In this document: positions 1-6,004 of the stretch, piece by piece
How the letters are laid out: every line of letters begins with the position of its first letter
Numbering within the stretch: the first letter of the stretch is position 1
DNA from: an uncultured bacterium
Lineage (GTDB): Bacteria > Bdellovibrionota_C > UBA2361 > SZUA-149 > CALKYB01
Direction: 5' to 3'
Assembly (NCBI GenBank): GCA_938003565.1
Contig: CALKYB010000099.1
Coordinates: forward strand, 1-11,410
Length of the DNA: 11,410 nucleotides
Notes under the pieces: generated by a model
The model's database searches: none
What the model saw: the letters and a program-made list of their open reading frames with translations, nothing else
Told to the model about the DNA's origin: nothing
Position numbers and translations under genes: made by a program

Positions 1-271
1 CACCAATAAGTTGCACATCGAAATGCCTCATGCCCAAAGTTCGAATACTTGCTTCTCTCACCACAGCAAAAGCTTCAGGGAGAAGGTCGTCTAAACTTTC
101 ACCGTTGGCAAACCTTTCTCGAAACAAGACTGTCTGAGAGCTAAGCTCTTCGTCGGACATGCTTTGGTAGTTTTTCTCAAGAGCGTTAATGCTCTTCACC
201 AGTGGCAGAAAGCGTTTGAGGATTCTATCGTTAGTGGAACCAAAAACTTTTGTGGCCGCTTTTTTTAACAA
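1..271 (-). CDS. secA: Preprotein translocase ATPase SecA, N-terminal fragment (partial, cut by window edge)
   Basis: Only the first 90 codons are in the window; the rest lies beyond base 1. The reading frame gives a protein that starts MLKKAATKVFGSTNDR and continues through SDEEL, LLPEAFAVVREAS and GMRHFDVQLIG. These are the conserved N-terminal blocks of SecA; E. coli SecA starts MLIKLLTKVFGSRNDR and has PEAFAVVREAS and GMRHFDVQLLGG. SecA is the motor ATPase that pushes preproteins through SecYEG at the inner membrane. The start is TTG at 271-269: an in-frame TAG lies at 298-296, no ATG exists between, and AAGGAGA at 288-282 is a good ribosome-binding site, though about 11 bases from the TTG. 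It follows the SPL-family gene in the same direction after 103 bases. That gap is AT-rich; I see no convincing promoter and no SecM-like leader in it. The ATPase domain itself is outside the window, so function is inferred from the N terminus only. Confidence 0.93.
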   Translation of the reverse strand, partial: MLKKAATKVFGSTNDRILKRFLPLVKSINALEKNYQSMSDEELSSQTVLFRERFANGESLDDLLPEAFAVVREASIRTLGMRHFDVQLIG

Positions 272-354
272 AACTCTATTATCTCCTTGAAAGCACTAAG
301 GCTTATTTTTATTTTTCTTTGAAAGTCACCAACTCTTAAAATCTTCTATAATAA

Positions 355-379
355 TTTAAAAAGGAACTGCCTTTCTAAA
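355..379 (-). terminator. Possible weak hairpin terminator after the SPL-family gene
   Basis: On the minus strand TTTAGAAAGG (379-370) can pair with CCTTTTTAAA (364-355) across a five-base CAGTT loop, with one G-U pair. The stem includes the stop codon of the SPL-family gene. The T-rich part lies mostly inside the right arm and is followed by TTATTATAG, so it is not a textbook intrinsic terminator. It is the only hairpin seen between this gene and secA. Confidence 0.3.
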
Positions 380-1556
380 GCTCAGACCCTTGAGGTTGGA
401 TGATATTAAGACGACCTTTTCTCGTAAATACTTCTCTTAACTCTTCCCCGGCTACAGGAGCACCTCCACTCACCGCTCTCCACGCTGCAGGGGACTCCAT
501 ACACATATAAGAAGGTAAAGTATTACTCACTTGCTTGAGCTGATGCCAGACAAATTTAATCATTTTTAACCTCAATGGTTGGACATAACGCATCTTACCG
601 TCCTTAGCGAGAAACTGCTCCCCATAAGGTATCTTGCTCTCAGGAAATCTAGTTTCCATCACTTCCTGCATCTCGGGCTTATATCTCAAAGTTGAAACAC
701 TAACCCAGGCAACATTATCTGGGTCCACCACCTCAAAAATTTCCCTTACAGCATCTTGATATCCATCTTCCCAACCAGAGAAGTATATCAAAGGGTCAAA
801 ATGTAACCCAATTCGATAGCCAGCCTCTTGAACCTCTGCCATTGCTAAAAGGCGTTCATCAAAAGAAGCTGTAGCCGACTCGTCTTCAAAATTCACTGGC
901 TTAGCATTTACAGACCAAGACACGACGGTATTGTTAGAATAGCGACTACCAAGATCAACAAGGTTGCCAATATTAGCAGTTTTAGTTTTTAGCTCTAGCA
1001 GGGCATTGCTTTGCCTAGCAAAAAAAGGCACCAACTCCAATGTAGAATCTGTCAAATCATCCCAAACCAAACTATCTATTACTTCACCAGTCCCAACTCG
1101 AAAAAAACGTGAAGGCTCTGCTTTAACTTTTTGCTCAATCGCCCCCAACATTTCATCTGTATTGGTATAAAGTTTCAGCGTTGGGTTCCGCTTCAGATAA
1201 GACTGTAAGTAACAATAAGTGCAATCTAGAGGACAACCTTCTCCTGGGTTAACCGTCCAAAGATTACAGCAGACATGACTATTGGTTCCAGGACAGGCGC
1301 GCAACCAATCACCTTTATACCTACACAACAGCAAATCCTTTTTTCCAGCAGAAAAATCCCTAGATCTAGTCTCCAATCCGGAGTTCCCAACCTTAGCGCG
1401 CAATGGATCTTGATGATCATCTACCAACTCAACCGGCACCCCTGGCAACCGAGAGATTACCCGCTTAGCGAGCACTGATTCGGCAACTTCCCTGGCCAAA
1501 AGAATCCTCTCAGGCCGGGAAGATGAAATAATACTAGCTGAGGGTTCTATACTCAC
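375..1556 (-). CDS. Spore photoproduct lyase family radical SAM protein
   Basis: This 393-residue protein carries the radical SAM cluster motif CxxxCxxC as C108-P-L-D-C112-T-Y-C115, followed by YLQ, exactly as in the spore photoproduct lyase (SPL) superfamily. Around it are family blocks: CPGTxxxVCCNLWTVNPGEG before the cysteines, FFRVGTGEVIDSLVWD at 151-166, LLELKTKTAN at 186-195, LHFDPLIY at 251-258 and YMCMESPAAWR at 350-360. True SPL splits the spore photoproduct thymine dimer with a 5'-deoxyadenosyl radical. This protein belongs to the broader SPL-like group found in organisms that do not sporulate, whose substrate is not established, so I give no splB symbol. The cysteine that donates hydrogen in Bacillus SPL seems absent (GTGE in its place, from memory). 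The start is GTG at 1556-1554, overlapping the preceding gene's TAG by one base (TAGTG), with AGGTGAG a few bases upstream. Cytosolic, no signal peptide. Confidence 0.88.
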   Translation of the reverse strand: MSIEPSASIISSSRPERILLAREVAESVLAKRVISRLPGVPVELVDDHQDPLRAKVGNSGLETRSRDFSAGKKDLLLCRYKGDWLRACPGTNSHVCCNLWTVNPGEGCPLDCTYCYLQSYLKRNPTLKLYTNTDEMLGAIEQKVKAEPSRFFRVGTGEVIDSLVWDDLTDSTLELVPFFARQSNALLELKTKTANIGNLVDLGSRYSNNTVVSWSVNAKPVNFEDESATASFDERLLAMAEVQEAGYRIGLHFDPLIYFSGWEDGYQDAVREIFEVVDPDNVAWVSVSTLRYKPEMQEVMETRFPESKIPYGEQFLAKDGKMRYVQPLRLKMIKFVWHQLKQVSNTLPSYMCMESPAAWRAVSGGAPVAGEELREVFTRKGRLNIIQPQGSEL

Positions 1557-1996
1557 TAGATCTCACCTGATAAAATGGAGAATATTTCTTTAGTCTGATC
1601 CATCTTGGCTAAACTCCCAAGCTTTTTAGAGGCATTCAAAACGTCTACTTCCGATCTAAACTTCAACCGAAGCGAGATTGTATCACCCTCAAGCTGTGCC
1701 GGTAATTCCAAAGTGAGACCAAGCTCTTTTTGAATCGCTTTCTTACATCTCTCAAGCCTGCTTTCTAAATCTTTAAGGAGAGGAAATCGAATTTGCTCTA
1801 GCTTGGCTCTAACTAACTTTAATTTATCTTTGCGCCCCAGCTTCTCTCTCGAACAAACCTCTAAGATATAACTATCTGACAAGACCTCCTGGATCTCAAG
1901 CTCATCCCTATTAGCGATCTGCCGAGCCAACTCAAGAAGAGCAACCTCGGCATTTTTACTAGGGGAAAGTAAGGCTATATGTTCTGGCAAATTCAT
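1556..1996 (-). CDS. Unrecognised 146-residue basic, helical protein coupled to the SPL-family gene
   Basis: I do not recognise this protein. It is 146 residues with no signal peptide or membrane segment. Residues about 55-92 are rich in Lys, Arg, Glu and Leu and look like a long amphipathic helix or short coiled coil (KLGRKDKLKL to LESRLERCKKAIQ). The following stretch (KELGLTLELPAQ, then ISLRLKFRSEVDVLNASKKL) has an alternating beta pattern and a final helix. This loosely resembles the C-terminal dimerisation domain of ParB proteins, but the likeness is weak and from memory. The start ATG at 1996 is fixed by an in-frame TGA at 2008-2006; no clear ribosome-binding site precedes it, and the gene starts 27 bases after bioD. 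Its TAG overlaps the GTG of the SPL-family gene by one base, so the two are very probably co-translated and may act together. It has no ParB nuclease or helix-turn-helix domain, so it is not a ParB. Confidence 0.8.
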   Translation of the reverse strand: MNLPEHIALLSPSKNAEVALLELARQIANRDELEIQEVLSDSYILEVCSREKLGRKDKLKLVRAKLEQIRFPLLKDLESRLERCKKAIQKELGLTLELPAQLEGDTISLRLKFRSEVDVLNASKKLGSLAKMDQTKEIFSILSGEI

Positions 1997-2023
1997 ATTT
2001 AGAATTCATTTTTAAATTCATAC

Positions 2024-2731
2024 CTAGACGGCTGGGGTATGAGGAAACTCAAACAATTCCCGAATTCCATAGCCTTCAGCTACTCGAGACAAAAGGTCCC
2101 GATTAGTCATAGCAGCCGTCACGACTCCCGGTTCTTCAACCTGGCCCTCCGGATGATACACTTCATTATAAACATAACCCAAAAGATCTACACCCTTACT
2201 CTTCAGAACTTCAAAGGTCAAAGCAGCCTGATTAATGGCTCCCAAGCGAGTACCCACTACAACAATTGTTGAGAGATTTCCCTCTAGAGCCAAATCTATA
2301 AAGTTCTTTTCATCCGTAATTGGTACTAAAACCCCTCCTGCCCCCTCCACAATCAGACAGTCTCCCTTGGCCTTTGCATGAGCTATAAAGCTCAACAACT
2401 CTGACCACTCTATTGGATCATTCTCATGCTCAGCTGCCACCAATGGCGCAACCGGAGACCTATAGAGCTTTTCAATTATTCCCAACTCTTGAGGGCAGCC
2501 ATTCAATTCAAGCGAATCTCGAAGCAAACATGCATCAGCAGCTATATACTTCCCATCATCATCCAACTCACAACCAGTTTCGATTGGCTTACAGGCAAAA
2601 ACATTTAGATCTCGCTTTTTGAGCTCCCGCACAAGCCATGTACTAAAGTAAGTTTTTCCGATCCCAGTGTCAGTTCCAGTAACAAGTATAGAACCAGCGC
2701 TAGACAAGCTATCCAAGCTATCAGAACTCAA
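2024..2731 (-). CDS. bioD: Dethiobiotin synthetase BioD
   Basis: BioD is an ATP-dependent carboxylase that closes the ureido ring of 7,8-diaminopelargonic acid with CO2 to give dethiobiotin, the step before biotin synthase. Diagnostic motifs are the P-loop GTDTGIGKT near the N terminus, KPIETG (the substrate-binding lysine block), the acidic VEGAGG motif and a later NE pair near the nucleotide-base site; order and spacing fit the family. Length is about 235 residues against a usual 220-240. Start choice: TTG at 2731-2729 lies in TTGA, overlapping the bioA stop TGA (2730-2728), and has GAGG seven bases upstream. A TTG two codons further up (2737) is also open, but the same GAGG would be only one base from it, so I prefer 2731. 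The coupling implies co-translation with bioA. All key residues are present, so an active enzyme is expected. Confidence 0.93.
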   Translation of the reverse strand: MSSDSLDSLSSAGSILVTGTDTGIGKTYFSTWLVRELKKRDLNVFACKPIETGCELDDDGKYIAADACLLRDSLELNGCPQELGIIEKLYRSPVAPLVAAEHENDPIEWSELLSFIAHAKAKGDCLIVEGAGGVLVPITDEKNFIDLALEGNLSTIVVVGTRLGAINQAALTFEVLKSKGVDLLGYVYNEVYHPEGQVEEPGVVTAAMTNRDLLSRVAEGYGIRELFEFPHTPAV

Positions 2732-4128
2732 GAACAAACCTCATCAATTGCTGCAGCTGTAACACTAACAAGAGTCTCTAGCTCTTCATTACTCATTGCT
2801 AAAGCGGGCATTAGGATAATCACATTCCCTAATGGTCTAATCACTACTCCCTTTTTTCTAGCAGCTCGAGTAATCTTAACGCCTATTTCTCTATCAATTT
2901 CAAAAGGCTGTCGCTGACCTGGCGCCGCAGTCAACTCTATTCCGGTCATTAAACCAGCCCGTCTGACCTCATCGACATGAGAAAGATTTTCTATTTTGTC
3001 TTCAATCAACTTTCCAAAGTAATCGATTTTACTAGCGACATCACCCAACAAACTGGACTCTTGAAATATTCGCAAGTTAACTTCAGCAAAGCGAGCCGCC
3101 AAGGGATTGCCGGCAAAGGTCTGTCCGTAGAAAAAAGTTTTCCCCTCAGATGGCTTACCTCGAAACCCCTCAAAGAGTTCTTCTGTGCAGGCTGCAGCAG
3201 AGATAGGCAAATAACCACCACTTAACCCTTTACCCATAATAAGGATATCAGGTTCAAGATCTGCCAATTCACAAGCAAAAAGCTTCCCTGATTTACCAAA
3301 ACCAGTGGCTACTTCATCTACGATCAAATGTACACTATACTTCCGACAAAACCTGGCAATTGCTGCCAAATACTCCGGCGGATGAATCCAAATCCCAGCA
3401 GCTCCCTGAACAATTGGCTCTACAAAAAAACCAGCAAGGGTTTCGTGCCTAGAAACAAAGAAGTCTTCTAGCTCAGCTATGCTTCTAGCAAGGGCCTGTT
3501 CTTCACTGAGCCCCTGCTCAAACCGAAAAATATGAGGAGGCCTTACTCGATTAGATTGCACAACATTTGAAGAAAGCGCTCCGTGAAAAAAATCCAAATA
3601 ACCAATCCCAACCGCACCTAATGTATCCCCGTGATACGCTCCTTGCAGCGAGGCCAACTGAGTTTTTATTTTAGCCAAAGAACTAGACTGTTTCTGCCAC
3701 CACTCAAGTGAGATTCTCAACCCGGCTTCAACAGCTGAAGTTCCACTATCAGAATAAAAAACTCTTGAGAGCCCACCAGGCAACAGCTCAACCAACCTCT
3801 CCGTACACTCAATGATAGGTCTATGAGTTAGTCCCAAAAGAGTCGAATGCATTAGCTCATCTAGCTGCCTATGCCCTGCAGCAAGAAACTCGGGATGGCT
3901 ATGACCATGAACATTGCACCAAAGGGAGGATATTCCATCGAGATATCGATTACCCTCACAATCAATTAAGTACATCGCTTCAGCTTTTTCGACTATCAAC
4001 GGATCGGCATCAAACCATTGATCTGCCTGAGTAAAAGGGTGCCAAATATGATTGAAGTCTATGCTCTGAAGTTTCTTAGTAGCACTAATCTGACTATCCT
4101 TTTTAATATTTCTGGCTGTATTTTCCAT
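2728..4128 (-). CDS. bioA: Adenosylmethionine-8-amino-7-oxononanoate aminotransferase BioA
   Basis: BioA is a fold-type I, class III PLP aminotransferase that converts 7-keto-8-aminopelargonate (KAPA) to 7,8-diaminopelargonate, with S-adenosylmethionine or lysine as amino donor. Numbered from the ATG at 4128, the protein has HIWHPFTQ at about 27-34, SSLWCNVHGHSHPE at about 67-80, DSGTSAVEAGLR (PLP phosphate region), GAYHGDTLGAV near 165, IVDEVATGFG with the PLP-nitrogen aspartate D271, and GKGLSGGYLP with the Schiff-base lysine K300. SLWCNVHGH resembles the Bacillus-type BioA more than the E. coli WW form. An upstream in-frame ATG at 4164 would add a cysteine-containing 12-residue leader. Neither ATG has a clear ribosome-binding site; I chose the second because the family usually starts closer to HIWHPF. 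bioA is coupled downstream to bioD by TTGA. All catalytic residues are intact, unlike the neighbouring BioF-like protein. Confidence 0.93.
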   Translation of the reverse strand: MENTARNIKKDSQISATKKLQSIDFNHIWHPFTQADQWFDADPLIVEKAEAMYLIDCEGNRYLDGISSLWCNVHGHSHPEFLAAGHRQLDELMHSTLLGLTHRPIIECTERLVELLPGGLSRVFYSDSGTSAVEAGLRISLEWWQKQSSSLAKIKTQLASLQGAYHGDTLGAVGIGYLDFFHGALSSNVVQSNRVRPPHIFRFEQGLSEEQALARSIAELEDFFVSRHETLAGFFVEPIVQGAAGIWIHPPEYLAAIARFCRKYSVHLIVDEVATGFGKSGKLFACELADLEPDILIMGKGLSGGYLPISAAACTEELFEGFRGKPSEGKTFFYGQTFAGNPLAARFAEVNLRIFQESSLLGDVASKIDYFGKLIEDKIENLSHVDEVRRAGLMTGIELTAAPGQRQPFEIDREIGVKITRAARKKGVVIRPLGNVIILMPALAMSNEELETLVSVTAAAIDEVCS

Positions 4129-4262
4129 ATAACAACTAGGGAATGTGACACAAATAATGGCCATAACGAAACTTGAAAAATCTCAAGCCAAGGCCTCTAC
4201 TTCTTCTTTAATAACACAAGCCGGTCTCAAAAGGTAAACGCCAAGATGTAGTGGCGCACACC

Positions 4263-5402
4263 TCAGAGGCACCCCATCAACCCTATCTTTCTGCCCACGT
4301 CATCCACCGCCTGCAGCAAGTTAGCAATCACGGGGGCTGTGTGAATAGAACGAAGCCAAAGTCTAATACCATTGTTATCTATGTCAGTGATAATTTTTCT
4401 CTCATATAGTCCGTCAGCGAATTTCTTAAGAATGAGAGGCTCTTCAATTGGAATAAATATTATCGGCGAAACAGGATCTCCTTCTATTTTTAGACCCATC
4501 GAAATAAGACCATCTCGAACCCTAAGAGCTTTGGCTCGCAGCTTACTTCGAGCTCTTACCTCTAACTCAGTTAGACCAATAGTGGATTGAGCAGAGTAAA
4601 CACTAGGTAGAGGCAATAAATTAATTTTCTCTAAAGGAGTAAAAAACATATCAAGTCTTTTCCTAGAACCAGTCACAGCGGCTCCTTGGGAACTTAAGGC
4701 ATGAGAAAAATCAAAAAAAGAAACTAACCCCCTATCAGACAATCCCGCCTTCTCAATCCCCCCACTACCAAGCAAACCTAAAACACCAATACCAAAGCTG
4801 TCGTCAACCACCATCTCTACCTGAGCTGCTTCACATGCTTTATGAATAAATCGTAGAGGTGAGACCTTTCCACTTAGGGGTGAAATAGTCTCCACCAAGA
4901 CGCAAATATTTCTTCGACCAGTGCCATCATCCACTGGACATTTTCTTAGTCGCTCCTCCAAATCTCCTGGCTCACTACTTTCAAAAATTTCTGTCTCAAA
5001 ACTCAACATAGCCAAAGTCTCTTGCAAACGAGAAGAAATTGACTTGGAAATAAAAATTGAAAATCTTTGTTTTTCCAAATTTAGGAGTAAACTATTAATT
5101 AAGTCTAGCTGAGAAGGAAATACTAGCGCCGCCTCACTGGCCCGAAAGGCTGAAATTCGCTGAGCAAGTTTTGAATGAATCGGTCGAGCTCCACCACTCT
5201 CAAGCGTACCCGAGAAAATTTCGTTTTCAATATTGAGCCCATCGCGCATTGCTTGAAAAACACGCCTATCCTTAGAAAAACCTAAAAAATCACTCGAGCA
5301 AAAAGACGTATAGACATCACCTCCACGGATTAATGCGACGCCCTCACTTCTTTCATAAATATAATCTCGTATAGGCATAGAAACGAAACTTCGAGTTACC
5401 AA
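4263..5402 (-). CDS. BioF-like alpha-oxoamine synthase family protein lacking the PLP lysine
   Basis: The protein aligns along its full 379 residues with KAPA synthase (BioF) and relatives: CSSDFLGF at 35-42 (for NDYLGL), SGGARPIHSKL at 69-79, AALVF at 91-95, VDDSFGIGVLG at 199-209, FSHALSSQGAAVTGS at 232-246 and IRLWLRSIHT at 346-355 (for LRLTLTAAHT). Family members condense an amino acid with an acyl thioester on PLP. Here the Schiff-base lysine is H234 (codon CAT), the DEAH-type histidine is F203 and the PLP-stacking histidine is S123; the SG[FY]xAN block has become PSQLDLIN. The PLP-nitrogen aspartate D200 is kept. The frame is open without stops, so this is not obviously a pseudogene. 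It sits where bioF should be, 22 bases after the cyclophilin gene and upstream of bioA. Start: TTG at 5402, directly after an in-frame TAG; an ATG at 5378 is an alternative. I kept the longer form because the protein is already short for the family. Calling it bioF would overstate its activity. Confidence 0.85.
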   Translation of the reverse strand: MVTRSFVSMPIRDYIYERSEGVALIRGGDVYTSFCSSDFLGFSKDRRVFQAMRDGLNIENEIFSGTLESGGARPIHSKLAQRISAFRASEAALVFPSQLDLINSLLLNLEKQRFSIFISKSISSRLQETLAMLSFETEIFESSEPGDLEERLRKCPVDDGTGRRNICVLVETISPLSGKVSPLRFIHKACEAAQVEMVVDDSFGIGVLGLLGSGGIEKAGLSDRGLVSFFDFSHALSSQGAAVTGSRKRLDMFFTPLEKINLLPLPSVYSAQSTIGLTELEVRARSKLRAKALRVRDGLISMGLKIEGDPVSPIIFIPIEEPLILKKFADGLYERKIITDIDNNGIRLWLRSIHTAPVIANLLQAVDDVGRKIGLMGCL

Positions 5403-5424
5403 CTACAGCTTACTAAAAACAAAA

Positions 5425-5994
5425 CTATCTCACTGGAAGAAGAATCTTAATAATTTGATCCCCTTCGCGGAGTCTTTTAAGATTATCAAATCCATTTATC
5501 ACCCGCGCAAATACTGAATACAAACCATTCAAATGCTTCGCTTCATCAAGTGTAATATAAAACTGACTTCCATTTGAGAGTCTTTGAGGATTCACCGGAT
5601 CAGGTTTTCTCGCCATCCCAATTGTTCCTAGACTATGTTTTATTTCAGAAAACTCAGGATATAAACGATATCCCGACCCCCCCTTTCCATTTCCTTGAGG
5701 ATCTCCACCTTGAATTATGTAGCCCTCAACATGTCTATGAAATGTTAGTCTCTCGTAAAATCCCTTTTTCACGAGATATTGAAAATTAGCAACAGAAACC
5801 GGAGCTTCCCGACGAAAAAATTGGATCTCAATCGGCCCCTTTGTTGTCTCAAGCAAAGCTGTGGGAGCCAAACTAGAGAGATCTCTTGGAACCTTAAACG
5901 GGAGTTTTCCCTCCTCTGCCCAAACTAGAGAGCAGGGAATTATCAATAGTAGTAGTGCTGGTATTAAAGGCGTTCGTAAAAAAGCGTTAGCCAT
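5425..5994 (-). CDS. Periplasmic cyclophilin-type peptidyl-prolyl cis-trans isomerase
   Basis: Cyclophilins catalyse cis-trans isomerisation at proline and help exported proteins fold. From ATG 5994 the protein is 189 residues. Residues 1-26 are a signal peptide, with a hydrophobic core rich in Leu/Ile and a VWA|EE cleavage site, so the mature enzyme should be periplasmic. The cyclophilin core has FHR at 85-87 (catalytic arginine R87), GYIIQGGDPQGNGKGG, and SNGSQFYIT at 140-148 for the usual GSQFFIT, then LNGLYSVFARV. The tryptophan of human CypA that contacts cyclosporin is not present, as is usual in bacterial forms. An open frame extends to 6078, but that would overlap the PBP1A gene by 74 bases and put extra residues before the signal peptide. 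ATG 5994 leaves 10 bases after the PBP1A stop and has AGG upstream. It is likely co-transcribed with PBP1A and may aid envelope-protein folding. Confidence 0.92.
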   Translation of the reverse strand: MANAFLRTPLIPALLLLIIPCSLVWAEEGKLPFKVPRDLSSLAPTALLETTKGPIEIQFFRREAPVSVANFQYLVKKGFYERLTFHRHVEGYIIQGGDPQGNGKGGSGYRLYPEFSEIKHSLGTIGMARKPDPVNPQRLSNGSQFYITLDEAKHLNGLYSVFARVINGFDNLKRLREGDQIIKILLPVR

Positions 5995-6004
5995 ACCCTG
6001 AAGC

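Noticed and set aside
260..268. A7 run in codons 2-4 of secA as a possible slippage site
   Set aside because: SecA is not known to use frameshifting, the run fits the normal frame (Lys-Lys), and no stimulatory structure is seen.
1556..1996. Calling the 146-residue protein ParB
   Set aside because: It lacks the ParB N-terminal nuclease-like and helix-turn-helix domains; only a vague likeness to the dimerisation tail exists.
2019..2021. ATG two bases after the bioD stop as the start of the 146-residue protein
   Set aside because: It is in a different frame that ends after about 20 codons; the real frame has a stop at 2008-2006 and starts at 1996.
4263..5402. Frameshift or stop explaining the missing BioF residues
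   Set aside because: The conserved blocks before and after the lysine site are in one uninterrupted frame with correct spacing, so the substitutions are point changes.
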